Notes under the pieces: model-generated | Database searches by the model: none | Seen by the model: only the letters and a program-made list of their open reading frames with translations | Told to the model about the DNA's origin: nothing | Made by a program: the position numbers and the translations under genes | Assembly (NCBI GenBank): GCA_015060485.1 | Contig: SUYI01000039.1 | Location: 1-35,198 of the forward strand | Direction of reading: 5' to 3' | Source: Prevotella sp. | Lineage (GTDB): Bacteria > Bacteroidota > Bacteroidia > Bacteroidales > Bacteroidaceae | Length of the DNA stretch: 35,198 nucleotides | Shown: in pieces, positions 7,047-16,322 of the stretch | Numbering within the stretch: the stretch's first letter is position 1 | How the letters are laid out: each line of letters starts with the position of its first letter

Positions 7047-8483
7047 ATGAAACAAACAAAAATAGTAGCTTCAATTAGTGATCGCAGATGTGATGTCGAT
7101 TTCATCCGTTCTTTGTTTAACGCTGGTATGAATGTGGTGCGTATGAACACCGCGCATGCCTCGGAGGATGGTATTAAAACGATTATCAAGAATGTGCGTG
7201 AGGTGAGCCGTCATATTGGTATACTGATTGACACAAAGGGCCCTGAGGTTCGTACTACAGGATGTGAGGCTCCCATCGAATATAAAACAGGTGATGTGGT
7301 GAAGATTTTCGGTCGTCCGGAAATGGATACGACCCATGATATCGTGAACCTCTCGTATAACAATTTTGCGGCAGATATTCATGAGGGTGATCATGTGCTG
7401 TTCGACGATGGAGCGCTCGATATGAAGGTGATTGGCATTAATGGTCCTGCTGTTATCGCACAAGTAATGAACGATGGTGTGTTGGGATCGCACAAGAGTG
7501 TAAATGTGCCTGGTGTTCATATTGCATTGCCCACATTGACTGAACGTGACCGAAAGAATATCATGCTGGCCATCGATCAGGACATCGACTTTATTGCCCA
7601 TAGTTTTGTGCGCTCTGCAGCTGATGTTCGTGCCGTACAGGCCATTTTGGATGCTTTTAATAGCGATATCAAGATTATATCGAAGATTGAGAATCAGGAG
7701 GGCGTCGACAATATCGATGAGATTATCGACGCTTCGTATGGTATCATGATTGCCCGCGGCGATTTGGGTATTGAGGTTCCCATTGAGCGTATTCCTGGTA
7801 TTCAGCGCCAGATTATCCGTAAGTGTGTAGAGAAGAAGAAACCGGTCATTGTGGCTACGCAAATGTTGCACACGATGATTAACAATCCCCGTCCTACTCG
7901 CGCAGAGGTGACTGACATTGCCAATGCTATCTATTCGAGTACGGACGCATTGATGCTCTCTGGTGAGACTGCCAGTGGTAAGTATCCTGTGGAGGCTGTA
8001 CAAACGATGGCAGCTATTGCCGAACAGGCTGAACACGACAGAGCCAAGAGCCATATCGACATCAAGCTCTCTGAAAACTGTGATATCCGCGAGTTTATGG
8101 CTCATTCTGCCATTGAGGCTACGGAACGCCTTGGAGTAAAGGGCATTATCACCGACTCTACAACGGGTACTACAGCTCGTTCGTTGGCAGCTTTTCGTGG
8201 TCCACACCCGGTCTTGGCTATCTGCTATAATGATAAATTGCAGCGTCTGCTGAATCTTTCGTATGGTGTTATTCCCGTCTATCAGAAGGAACATATAGGC
8301 AGCGAAAAGCTGTTCTTGGCAGCGGTGCGCATGCTGCGCCAGAAAGGCTATGTGGAACTTGACGACAAGATTGCCTATCTGAGTGGTAATATCGGAGCCG
8401 GTGGTGCCACGAAGTTTTTGGAAATCAATACGGTAAAGGAAGTATTTGAACATAACTATCAGTTCCATCTGCCCAATCTTTAG
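7047..8483 (+). CDS. pyk: Pyruvate kinase
   Basis: Pyruvate kinase makes pyruvate and ATP from phosphoenolpyruvate in glycolysis. The 478-residue protein has MNTAHAS near the N-terminus, the DTKGPEVRT strand, the B domain (about 70-165) and the active-site motif IISKIENQEG (Lys213, Glu215). ARGDLGIEVP (with Asp239) and the ATQMLHTMINNPRPTRAEV and DALMLSGETASGKYP blocks follow. ATQML is followed by HTM where ESM is more usual. The C-terminal effector domain is present. No promoter is seen in the 27 bp after the GH53 gene, so it may be read from the GH2 promoter or from an internal one. That would place a central glycolytic gene behind two secreted glycosidases. Confidence 0.95.
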   Translation: MKQTKIVASISDRRCDVDFIRSLFNAGMNVVRMNTAHASEDGIKTIIKNVREVSRHIGILIDTKGPEVRTTGCEAPIEYKTGDVVKIFGRPEMDTTHDIVNLSYNNFAADIHEGDHVLFDDGALDMKVIGINGPAVIAQVMNDGVLGSHKSVNVPGVHIALPTLTERDRKNIMLAIDQDIDFIAHSFVRSAADVRAVQAILDAFNSDIKIISKIENQEGVDNIDEIIDASYGIMIARGDLGIEVPIERIPGIQRQIIRKCVEKKKPVIVATQMLHTMINNPRPTRAEVTDIANAIYSSTDALMLSGETASGKYPVEAVQTMAAIAEQAEHDRAKSHIDIKLSENCDIREFMAHSAIEATERLGVKGIITDSTTGTTARSLAAFRGPHPVLAICYNDKLQRLLNLSYGVIPVYQKEHIGSEKLFLAAVRMLRQKGYVELDDKIAYLSGNIGAGGATKFLEINTVKEVFEHNYQFHLPNL

Positions 8484-8554
8484 TCCTGTGAAACAGCTCT
8501 TTGTATACTGAAAGGCAAGAAAAACGGGCAAAAAGATGATTATCGGCTTCAAAA

Positions 8555-8586
8555 TTTGGCAATTAGACAGAAAAAGCGTAATTTTG
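8555..8586 (+). promoter_or_regulatory. Promoter for the ilv operon
   Basis: TTTG (8555-8558), a 20-bp spacer and a perfect TAATTTTG (8579-8586) lie 32 nt before the ilvD ATG. No leader peptide rich in Leu, Ile or Val and no attenuator hairpin is seen between the promoter and ilvD. Confidence 0.7.
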
Positions 8587-8618
8587 CAAGCTAAAACGTA
8601 TAGTTAGACTAAACGAAT

Positions 8619-10439
8619 ATGAAAGAATACAAACATCCACTGCGTAGTGCGGTATGCACAGAGGGCAGACGTATGGCCGGAGCCCGTGCTCTTTGGGTAG
8701 CTACGGGTATGAAACATGAACAGTTTGGTAAACCCATTATCGCCATTGTGAACTCTTTTACCCAGTTTGTACCGGGACATACCCATCTGCATGAGATTGG
8801 GCAGATTGTGCGTGAAGAGATCGAGAAGATGGGTTGTTATGCTGCTGAGTTTAATACCATCGCCATTGATGATGGTATCGCCATGGGCCATGACGGTATG
8901 CTCTATTCACTTCCTTCACGCGACATCATTGCCGACTCGGTAGAATATATGGTGAATGCCCATAAGGCCGATGCCATGATTTGTATCTCAAACTGTGACA
9001 AGGTCACCCCAGGCATGCTGATGGCTTCGATGCGTCTGAACATCCCTACCGTATTCTGTTCGGGTGGTCCGATGGAGGCCGGAAAGTGGCGTGGCGAGAA
9101 TGCAGACCTGATTACGGCGATGATCAAAGGTGCCGACCCCAGCGTATCTGATGAGGAGATGAAGGTACTCGAGGCTTGCGCTTGTCCGGGCTGCGGTAGT
9201 TGTTCGGGTATGTTTACGGCCAACTCAATGAACTCGCTGACGGAGGCGATAGGACTGTCGTTGCCAGGTAATGGTACGATCTTGGCTACGCATACTAACC
9301 GTATAGAGTTGTTCAAGGCTGCTGCTCGTCAGGTGGTGAAGAACGCCTTTGCCTATTATCAGGACGGCGATGAGAGCGTCTTGCCTCGTTCGATTGCTAC
9401 CCGTCAGGCCTTTATGAATGCGATGGCACTGGATATTGCGATGGGTGGAAGTACGAATACCGTGTTGCACCTATTGGCTGTGGCTCAGGAGGCTGGTGCT
9501 GACTTTACGATGAAGGATATCGACGAGCTGTCGCGTAGAGTGCCTTGTCTGTGTAAGCTGGCCCCGAATACGCAGAAGTATTCAGTTCAAGAGTGCGGTC
9601 GTGCAGGCGGTATCTTGGGAATCCTGCGCGAGTTGTCGAAAGGTGGTTTGATAGACGGTAGTGCTATGCGCGTAGACGGCTTTACGCTTGATGAAGCCAT
9701 GCAGACCTACGACATCGCGCAGATTGTCGACAAGCCCCAAATGCCCCATCCGGCTCACATCTACTTCTCGGCTCCTGCCAACCGTTTCTCGACAAAGATG
9801 GGCAGCCAGTCGGAGTTGTATCCTTCGCTGGATGCAGACAGGGAGAACGGATGTATCCGCGATTTGGAGCATGCCTATACAAAGGACGGTGGACTCGCTG
9901 TGCTCTTTGGCAACATCGCTCAAGACGGTTGCGTGGTCAAGACGGCTGGTGTCGATGAGGCTTTGTGGTATTTCGAGGGACCTGCCGTCGTCTTTGACTC
10001 TCAGGAAGACGCCTGCGAAGGTATTCTGGGCGGAAAGGTTAAAAAGGGTGACTGTGTGGTGATTACCCACGAGGGCCCGAAGGGTGGTCCTGGTATGCAG
10101 GAAATGTTGTATCCCACGAGCTATATCAAGTCGATGCACATGGGTAAGGAATGTGCGCTGATTACGGATGGACGCTTCTCGGGTGGTACCAGTGGCTTGA
10201 GTATTGGCCATATCTCGCCCGAGGCTGCCAATGGTGGTAATATCGGTAAGATTAAGGATGGTGATATCATTGTAATCGATATCCCTAGCCGCTCGATTAA
10301 TGTCAAGCTTTCTGATGAAGAACTGGCAGCGCGCCCGCAGCAGCCGCTGAAGCGTAATCGCGTGGTCAGCAAGGCACTGAGGGCTTATGCGCAGAGCGTA
10401 TCGTCGGCTGACAAGGGAGGAATAAGAATTATAGATTAG
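8619..10439 (+). CDS. ilvD: Dihydroxy-acid dehydratase
   Basis: IlvD dehydrates 2,3-dihydroxy-isovalerate and 2,3-dihydroxy-3-methylvalerate to the 2-keto acids that precede valine, leucine and isoleucine. The 606-residue protein matches the usual length. Iron-sulfur motifs are visible at SNCDKVTPG (Cys126) and CPGCGSCSGMFTANSMN (Cys189, Cys192, Cys195), with NTIAIDDGIAMGHDGM between the N-terminal parts and GRFSGGTSGLSIGHISPEAA near the C-terminus. It is the first gene of an ilvDBN-thioesterase unit and has its own promoter. The ilvB ATG follows the stop by 23 bp, across a heptamer repeat. Confidence 0.97.
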   Translation: MKEYKHPLRSAVCTEGRRMAGARALWVATGMKHEQFGKPIIAIVNSFTQFVPGHTHLHEIGQIVREEIEKMGCYAAEFNTIAIDDGIAMGHDGMLYSLPSRDIIADSVEYMVNAHKADAMICISNCDKVTPGMLMASMRLNIPTVFCSGGPMEAGKWRGENADLITAMIKGADPSVSDEEMKVLEACACPGCGSCSGMFTANSMNSLTEAIGLSLPGNGTILATHTNRIELFKAAARQVVKNAFAYYQDGDESVLPRSIATRQAFMNAMALDIAMGGSTNTVLHLLAVAQEAGADFTMKDIDELSRRVPCLCKLAPNTQKYSVQECGRAGGILGILRELSKGGLIDGSAMRVDGFTLDEAMQTYDIAQIVDKPQMPHPAHIYFSAPANRFSTKMGSQSELYPSLDADRENGCIRDLEHAYTKDGGLAVLFGNIAQDGCVVKTAGVDEALWYFEGPAVVFDSQEDACEGILGGKVKKGDCVVITHEGPKGGPGMQEMLYPTSYIKSMHMGKECALITDGRFSGGTSGLSIGHISPEAANGGNIGKIKDGDIIVIDIPSRSINVKLSDEELAARPQQPLKRNRVVSKALRAYAQSVSSADKGGIRIID

Positions 10440-10457
10440 TGGATAATTGATCATTGA
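10437..10457. repeat. Short heptamer array at the ilvD/ilvB junction
   Basis: Three in-phase 7-bp units (TAGTGGA, TAATTGA, TCATTGA) begin exactly on the ilvD stop codon and end just before the ilvB ATG. The middle unit is identical to the unit of the array beside cobS. With only three units, chance is a real possibility. Confidence 0.4.
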
Positions 10458-10462
10458 AATTC

Positions 10463-12169
10463 ATGTTGAAGGACAGAATAACAGGAGCAAAGGCGCTGAT
10501 GCGGGCGTTGCAGGCAGAAGGGGTGAAAACCATCTTTGGTTACCCCGGTGGAGCCATTATGCCCGTCTATGACGCGTTGTTTGACTATACTCGAGGCGAG
10601 AAGAAATGTTTCGACCACATTTTGGTGCGTCACGAACAAGGAGCCACCCATGCTGCTGAGGGCTATGCCCGTGTCTCGGGTGAGGTAGGTGTTGCCTTGG
10701 TGACTAGTGGTCCTGGTGCTACTAACACGCTGACTGGTGTGGCTGATGCCATGATGGACTCTACACCGATGGTGGTGATAGCAGGACAGGTGGCCATAGG
10801 AGCCTTGGGAACAGATGCTTTCCAAGAGGTCGACCTCGTGGGTGTGGCTCAGCCTATCTCGAAGTGGAGCTATCAGATACGTCATGCTGAGGATGTGGCT
10901 TGGGCAGTAAGCCGTGCGTTCTATATTGCCCGTAGTGGCCGTCCTGGTCCTGTGGTACTCGACTTCCCTCGTAATGCACAGGTCGAAGAGATAGACTGGG
11001 AACCTAAGATGGTTGACTTCGTGCGCTCTTATGTGCCTTACCCGAAACTCGATATGAATGCTGTTCGTCAGGCAGCAGAACTGATTAACAACGCCAAGAA
11101 ACCTCTGGCTCTTGTTGGTCAGGGCGTAGAACTGGGTAATGCCCAGGAAGAGCTGAAAACCTTCTTGGAGAAGGCCGACATCCCTGCCGGACGCACTATG
11201 TTGGGACTCTCGGCTCTTCCCTCCGACCATCCGTTGAATGTCGGGATGCTGGGTATGCATGGCAACTATGCCGTCAACCTGAAGGAACAGGATTGTGACG
11301 TACTCATTGCCATTGGCATGCGTTTTAGCGATCGTGTGACGGGTAATCTGAAGACCTATGCCAAGCAGGCCAAGATCATTCATCTTGATATTGACCGCAG
11401 TGAGATTGACAAGAATGTGAAAACCAATGTGGCTGTGATTGCCGATTGTAAGGAATCGCTTCCCGCTTTGACTGCTTTGGTGAATGCGACGAAACACAGC
11501 GACTGGCGTGAGTCGTTTAAGGAACTCGACCAGAAGGAACATGAAAAGGTTATCGAGCCTGCCATTCATCCGAAGGAAGGACCATTGCTGATGGGTGAAG
11601 TGGTCAATGCTGTTGCCGAGCAGGCTCCCCGTGGTACTGTCCTTGTGACCGATGTGGGTCAGAACCAGTTGTTTGCTACTCGCTATTTCAAATATCCTGA
11701 GAAGCGTAGCATCTGTACCAGCGGAGGCCTTGGCACGATGGGATATGGTATGCCTGCTGCTATTGGTGCTACGTTTGCCACCGACCGTACGGTTTGTTGT
11801 TTCATGGGCGATGGTGGTTTCCAGATGTGTATTGAGGAATTGGGGACCATCATGGAACAACAGGCTCCCGTGAAGATGATTCTGCTGAACAACCACTATC
11901 TGGGAAATGTACGCCAGTGGCAGGATATGTTCTGGATGCGCCGTAAGTCGTTTACCAAGATGATGAACCCCAATTACGAATTGATTGCTAAGGGCTATGG
12001 TATACCCTATCAGGCTGTGACGGACCGTAAGGATTTGCAGCAGGCCATTGAAAAGATGATTACGACGAAAGGTCCCTTTATCTTAGAGTGTGCTATTCTT
12101 GAAGAGGATAACGTGTTGCCAATGACTCCTCCGGGTATGAATGTCAACGATATGATGTTGGAGATTTAA
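10463..12169 (+). CDS. ilvB: Acetolactate synthase, large catalytic subunit
   Basis: This thiamine-diphosphate enzyme condenses pyruvate with pyruvate or 2-ketobutyrate as the first common step of branched-chain amino acid synthesis. It has 568 residues from the ATG. FGYPGGAIMPVYDAL, the catalytic Glu58 in RHEQGATHAAEGYAR, TSGPGATNTLTG, the central FAD-type domain, and the C-terminal TPP/Mg block MGDGGFQMCIEELGTIM with LLNN are all in place. An in-frame TTG at 10454 would add three residues, but MLKDRITGAKALMRAL matches the usual N-terminus and favours the ATG at 10463. The regulatory subunit ilvN follows. Confidence 0.97.
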   Translation: MLKDRITGAKALMRALQAEGVKTIFGYPGGAIMPVYDALFDYTRGEKKCFDHILVRHEQGATHAAEGYARVSGEVGVALVTSGPGATNTLTGVADAMMDSTPMVVIAGQVAIGALGTDAFQEVDLVGVAQPISKWSYQIRHAEDVAWAVSRAFYIARSGRPGPVVLDFPRNAQVEEIDWEPKMVDFVRSYVPYPKLDMNAVRQAAELINNAKKPLALVGQGVELGNAQEELKTFLEKADIPAGRTMLGLSALPSDHPLNVGMLGMHGNYAVNLKEQDCDVLIAIGMRFSDRVTGNLKTYAKQAKIIHLDIDRSEIDKNVKTNVAVIADCKESLPALTALVNATKHSDWRESFKELDQKEHEKVIEPAIHPKEGPLLMGEVVNAVAEQAPRGTVLVTDVGQNQLFATRYFKYPEKRSICTSGGLGTMGYGMPAAIGATFATDRTVCCFMGDGGFQMCIEELGTIMEQQAPVKMILLNNHYLGNVRQWQDMFWMRRKSFTKMMNPNYELIAKGYGIPYQAVTDRKDLQQAIEKMITTKGPFILECAILEEDNVLPMTPPGMNVNDMMLEI

Positions 12170-12180
12170 TGAAGTGGTAT

Positions 12181-12201
12181 GTAAGAAGTAAGATGTAAGA
12201 T
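12181..12201. repeat. Heptamer array at the ilvB/ilvN junction
   Basis: Three in-phase units, GTAAGAA, GTAAGAT and GTAAGAT, fill the ilvB-ilvN gap. The last unit supplies the first two bases of the ilvN start codon. Confidence 0.5.
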
Positions 12202-12748
12202 GAAGGAAGAGAATAAAAGACTATATACGCTACTGGTTTATTCAGAAAACATTGCCGGTATTCTGAATCAGATAACCGCTGTTTTTACCCGCCGTCAGGT
12301 GAATATCGAGAGTTTGAACGTATCCGCATCCAGCATTGAGGGAGTGCATAAATATACCATCACAGCCTGGAGCGATCCAGATCAGATTGAGAAGATAACG
12401 CGTCAGATTGAGAAGAAGATTGATGTGGTGAAGGCCAATTATTTTACTGACGACCAGTTGTTTATCCGTGAATCAGGACTTTACAAGCTGTCAACAGAAA
12501 AGGTGCTTCAGAATCCGGATATCTCGCGAACTATCCGCAGACATGATGCAGCTATCATGGAGGTCAATCCGACCTATACGGTGGTGATGAAGAATGGCAA
12601 GACGGAGGACATTCTGAACCTTTATTATGCACTTAATGAGTTCGACTGCGTGTTGCAGTACACCCGTTCGGGGCGTATTGCTGTTACACGTGCCAAGCAG
12701 GAGCAAGTCAGCGAATTTCTTGAAGAGAGGGAACAAAATCATGGATAA
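12200..12748 (+). CDS. ilvN: Acetolactate synthase, small regulatory subunit
   Basis: IlvN binds the catalytic subunit, raises its activity and usually confers valine feedback inhibition. The 182-residue protein has an N-terminal ACT domain (about 8-80: LYTLLVYSENIAGILNQITA, then RRQVNIESLNVS) and the C-terminal small-subunit domain (about 85-170). ATG 12200 gives the standard ACT start. Its last 8 bp overlap the next gene, so translation is probably coupled. Confidence 0.95.
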   Translation: MKEENKRLYTLLVYSENIAGILNQITAVFTRRQVNIESLNVSASSIEGVHKYTITAWSDPDQIEKITRQIEKKIDVVKANYFTDDQLFIRESGLYKLSTEKVLQNPDISRTIRRHDAAIMEVNPTYTVVMKNGKTEDILNLYYALNEFDCVLQYTRSGRIAVTRAKQEQVSEFLEEREQNHG

Positions 12749-13481
12749 GGTAGGGTGCTATTCGTTTATGGCTGAGCCGTTTCACTGTGATTTCAGCGGG
12801 CGTCTCTTTATGGGCCATTTGGGCAACCACATGCTTAATGCTGCCGATTTTCATTCTACGGATCGTGGCTTTGGCATGAAGTATCTGATGACCATCCATC
12901 GTTCGTGGGTGCTTTCACGCCTGGCTATCGAGATGAACGAGATGCCTCAGCAGTACACTAAGTTCAATGTCGAGACATGGGTGGAGTCGGCCATGCGCTA
13001 CTTCACTTCGCGTAACTTTGCTGTAGTTGGTAGTGATGGTAAGACTTACGGTTACGGACGCAGCATCTGGGCGATGATTGACACCGAGAGCCGGCAGCCT
13101 ACAGACCTCTTTGCCATTGACAACGGTGCCATCAACAACTGGATCGTGAAGGACAAGGAATGTCCTATAGACAAGGGCGGACGAGTGAAAATGTCTGATG
13201 ACGCCCAGCTTGTTCGTACCATTGATACTTTCTATAATGATGTCGACATCAATGGTCATATCAACAGTGTTAAGTATATTGAACACGTGCTCGACCTATG
13301 GCCGCTCGATTGGTATCGTGACCACCAGATCCGTCGTTTCGAGATAGCCTATGTCGCTGAGGCTCATGGTGGCGATCAGCTCAGTTTCTATCGTGAGCAG
13401 ACGGGTGACAATGAATACTGCGTGCGCATTGTTCGCTCTGATGGTACAGAGTGTTCGCGCAGCAAGGTGACCTTCTATTGA
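12741..13481 (+). CDS. Acyl-ACP thioesterase (FatA/FatB-like double hotdog)
   Basis: These enzymes release fatty acids from acyl carrier protein. Starting at the ATG at 12741, which overlaps the ilvN end by 8 bp, the product has 246 residues; a longer in-frame extension reaches back into ilvN and is not credible. Two hotdog halves are visible. The second carries DVDINGHINSVKYIEHVLD (about 169-187), which matches the catalytic D-x-N-x-H-x-N helix of bacterial relatives of plant acyl-ACP thioesterases. Such a gene inside an ilv operon recurs in Bacteroidales, from memory of that group. A link to branched-chain acyl metabolism is inferred from position only. The expected next gene, ilvC, is absent and a convergent gene overlaps its end by 7 bp. 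Confidence 0.9.
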   Translation: MDKVGCYSFMAEPFHCDFSGRLFMGHLGNHMLNAADFHSTDRGFGMKYLMTIHRSWVLSRLAIEMNEMPQQYTKFNVETWVESAMRYFTSRNFAVVGSDGKTYGYGRSIWAMIDTESRQPTDLFAIDNGAINNWIVKDKECPIDKGGRVKMSDDAQLVRTIDTFYNDVDINGHINSVKYIEHVLDLWPLDWYRDHQIRRFEIAYVAEAHGGDQLSFYREQTGDNEYCVRIVRSDGTECSRSKVTFY

Positions 13482-16321
13482 TATTTCTGCGTAAACCAGT
13501 CGAACTGGGCTTTGCCGCCGTTCCCATAACAGAACAGTCCCACACGAATGCCTTTCCAATAGCCTGAGCGCATGGGGAAGGCATTTGCTATTTTGATGAA
13601 GTACTTTCCATCAGTACTGTATGAGAACTGGTGACTGTTGGCTACGCAGTCGTTGTTAACTCGTAACCAGAGACGTTTGTATTTCCCCTTTACCACAATC
13701 TCCCGTTTGCCTTGAGATTCAATGAAGATTCCTTCCTTACAGAGTCCAATGCCACGAAACACTTTTCCTGAACAGAAAAGCCCCGCATAGCAGTCGCCTT
13801 GGGCTGTCAATAGGGTAGTGCTCTCGCTCTGATAGCCAAACACTTTCTGAGTGAGCATATTCCTGCTCGCCTTCAAGCTATCTGCAGGCAGCGCTTTCAG
13901 GGTCAGCCATCCGTCACGTTCCTTGAGTGTCCAATGGCTGTTGTCCGGGTTGTGGTTCCATTGCCATTGTAGCCCCAACGCAGGTCCAGAAAAATCGTCA
14001 TCAGTCTGCAAATGGTAGTCGTCGGATGCCTGCATGATAGGTTTTTTCCACGTTCGGACGGGTTCTCCGATGCCATTTCCGTCGTAGTCAATACCCATGA
14101 GCGGCCAGTCGTCCTGCCATCGGACGGGTTGCAGGTGTACCACGCGTCCCAACACAGGGGTTTCTTGGAAGTGATAGAACCACCAACTGCCGTCGGGGGT
14201 ATCAACCAATGCACCCTGGTGAGGACCATTGACCTGCGTGGAACCTTGTTCTAGCACGACTTTACGTTCATAAGGTCCGTAGATGTTTTTGGCTCGCAGT
14301 ACCGTCTGCCACCCCGTTCCTACACCTCCCTCAGGGATAATCAGATAGTACCAGCCGTTGCGTTTCATGAATTTCGTCCCTTCGGCAATAGGCCCTTCAT
14401 AGATGGTTACGCCTTCGTCGAGCAGTTGCTTGCCGTCGGGTGACATCTTGTGCACGATGATTGGGCCAGCCCCATGACGGCTACGTCCCAGATAGGCTTG
14501 CCCATCCTCGTCCCAGAAAGGGCAGGGGTCTTCCCATTTCTTCACCCGCTTGACCAGATGCAGTGGAGTCCAGGGACCATGCGGATCTTGGGCGGTACTC
14601 ATATACAGACCTTCGTCGGGAGTGCAGAAAAATACATAGAACAATCCGTTGTGATATCGGATGACTGGGGCCCACGACCCTCCGGCATAGTGTTGGTTCT
14701 GGTCCCATCCAGCCTCGTCAATCTTGTTGTAGATCTGACTGATATAGCGCCAGTTGATTATATCTTCCGACTCCAATACCTGCATACCCATGAAGTGAAA
14801 GTCTGAAGCCACCATGTAGTATTTCTGTCCGACGCGAATGACATCTGGGTCAGAGAAATCGGCATTGATAACGGGATTAATGTACGTTCCGTCGTTTTGG
14901 TCTCCCCAACCCTCTATATCGCTGTTTACGAATTCTGGGCGCACATCAGGCTCCTCAGTCCTGATGTCGATGTTGCTAAAATGAATATTGCGTGCGTGAC
15001 GAACGAAGAATCCTTTGGCGGGCAGATTGCCCCACATGGTAGCTTCGGGATACTCCTTCTCTTTCTCGTCGCTGATAGTGTCGTTGATGAGTTTAAGGTC
15101 ATCCGCCTTTACGCCTCCCTTGTGGTGAATCGATATATTCGACAGCCACATGTTACGAACGGGATAGCCAGGAAGACCCGTAATCGAGCAGCCTATAGCC
15201 CCTGCGTTGCGCACTTGAATGTTGTCTATACGAATACCGTTGATGCTGCCCACATGGTCTATGGGAATCAACTCGGTTATCGTGTCGTCATTACCATTTC
15301 CGCTTAATGACGTCTGCTCATTTTTCAGCTTATAGCCTCGACCGCGATTGCCTAGTCGGATGAAGATAGGCGACTCAGTCCCCTCAATGGTAAAGTCCGA
15401 AACGTTGACATTTTCCATTGAACCTCCATCCACGATTTCAAGCGAGATTGCCGATGTTCCAATCCATTGTCCGAAGAACTTCTCGCGCTGGTCGCTGCTA
15501 GGTTTCACCACAATGCCCGAAATATTGATATTTCGGAACCCACCATTCGTCTCTGTACCAAGTTTTACTGCATTGCAATGACTCGATACGACACAGTTGG
15601 TGATGCGGATATTCTCGCAGAGCCTGGGCGATGTTGATTTCAGCGTGATGGCATCGTCATCAGAGTCGGCTATGATGCCTTGTACGATCACATCGTGACA
15701 GCCGTCAATATCTAACGCATCATTATTATAATTGTTGCGGTTCACCACTTTGATGCCCTCTATGAGCAGCCGGTCGCAGGCCAGATAGTGTTGCATCCAG
15801 CAACCAGAATTCTTCAGCGTAACATTCCTAATGATGATATCCTTGCTCTGGATGAATCGGATGAGGTGGGGACGCGTGATTCCCTCGTCGTTCCATGAGA
15901 GTTTCTTGAATGCTCGCCCACGTCCGTCAATAGTGCCATAGCCGTCTATCACCACATTCTTTACTCCATCGGCATATATAAGCTGGATAGTTGTAGTCTG
16001 GGTGCGTAGCGACACATAGTTTGACTTCATGGGGGTGTAGTCTTTCAGATTTGTACTACCATAGAGCGTTGCCCCATGCTCCAGGAAGAAATGCACGTTC
16101 GACTTTAGCCAGATACTGCCTGTTTTGAAGTTTCCTGATGGAACTATTACCCTTCCGCCTCCTGCCGCTGAGCAGTCATCGATAGCCCGTTGCAATGCAG
16201 TCGTCGAAAGCATCGTTGTGTCTGCCTTTGCACCATAGTCCATGATGTTGTAGTCCCGTCCCTTTGCAATATAGGAAACGGAAGCTAGCAGTACAGCTAT
16301 TGCTAATCGACGTCCAATCAT
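13475..16321 (-). CDS. Secreted GH28-GH43 fusion, pectin-degrading
   Basis: The 948-residue protein joins two carbohydrate-active domains behind a signal peptide (about 1-21). The first (about 24-455) is a right-handed beta-helix of the GH28 polygalacturonase family. NNDALDIDG (199-207), DSDDDAITLKS (219-229) and SSHCNAVKLGTETNGG (246-261) hold the catalytic Asp residues (Asp201, Asp222 and Asp223) and His248. The second (about 481-765) is a five-bladed GH43 domain: Asp491 in FSDPDVIRVG as base, Asp598 in WEDPCPFWDEDG, and Glu647 in AEGTKFMKRNGWYYL as probable acid (Glu642 is the alternative). A C-terminal concanavalin-like domain (about 775-948), usual in GH43 beta-xylosidase or arabinofuranosidase types, follows. 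It could cut galacturonan and trim arabinose or xylose side chains. It starts 1 bp after rseP. Confidence 0.92.
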   Translation of the reverse strand: MIGRRLAIAVLLASVSYIAKGRDYNIMDYGAKADTTMLSTTALQRAIDDCSAAGGGRVIVPSGNFKTGSIWLKSNVHFFLEHGATLYGSTNLKDYTPMKSNYVSLRTQTTTIQLIYADGVKNVVIDGYGTIDGRGRAFKKLSWNDEGITRPHLIRFIQSKDIIIRNVTLKNSGCWMQHYLACDRLLIEGIKVVNRNNYNNDALDIDGCHDVIVQGIIADSDDDAITLKSTSPRLCENIRITNCVVSSHCNAVKLGTETNGGFRNINISGIVVKPSSDQREKFFGQWIGTSAISLEIVDGGSMENVNVSDFTIEGTESPIFIRLGNRGRGYKLKNEQTSLSGNGNDDTITELIPIDHVGSINGIRIDNIQVRNAGAIGCSITGLPGYPVRNMWLSNISIHHKGGVKADDLKLINDTISDEKEKEYPEATMWGNLPAKGFFVRHARNIHFSNIDIRTEEPDVRPEFVNSDIEGWGDQNDGTYINPVINADFSDPDVIRVGQKYYMVASDFHFMGMQVLESEDIINWRYISQIYNKIDEAGWDQNQHYAGGSWAPVIRYHNGLFYVFFCTPDEGLYMSTAQDPHGPWTPLHLVKRVKKWEDPCPFWDEDGQAYLGRSRHGAGPIIVHKMSPDGKQLLDEGVTIYEGPIAEGTKFMKRNGWYYLIIPEGGVGTGWQTVLRAKNIYGPYERKVVLEQGSTQVNGPHQGALVDTPDGSWWFYHFQETPVLGRVVHLQPVRWQDDWPLMGIDYDGNGIGEPVRTWKKPIMQASDDYHLQTDDDFSGPALGLQWQWNHNPDNSHWTLKERDGWLTLKALPADSLKASRNMLTQKVFGYQSESTTLLTAQGDCYAGLFCSGKVFRGIGLCKEGIFIESQGKREIVVKGKYKRLWLRVNNDCVANSHQFSYSTDGKYFIKIANAFPMRSGYWKGIRVGLFCYGNGGKAQFDWFTQKYQ

Positions 16322-16322
16322 G

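Noticed and set aside
7071..8552. 493-codon open frame opposite pyruvate kinase
   Set aside because: It is antisense to an intact pyk, with no recognisable motif or start context.
10451..11896. 481-codon open frame opposite ilvB
   Set aside because: It is antisense to a conserved gene; its length reflects codon composition only.
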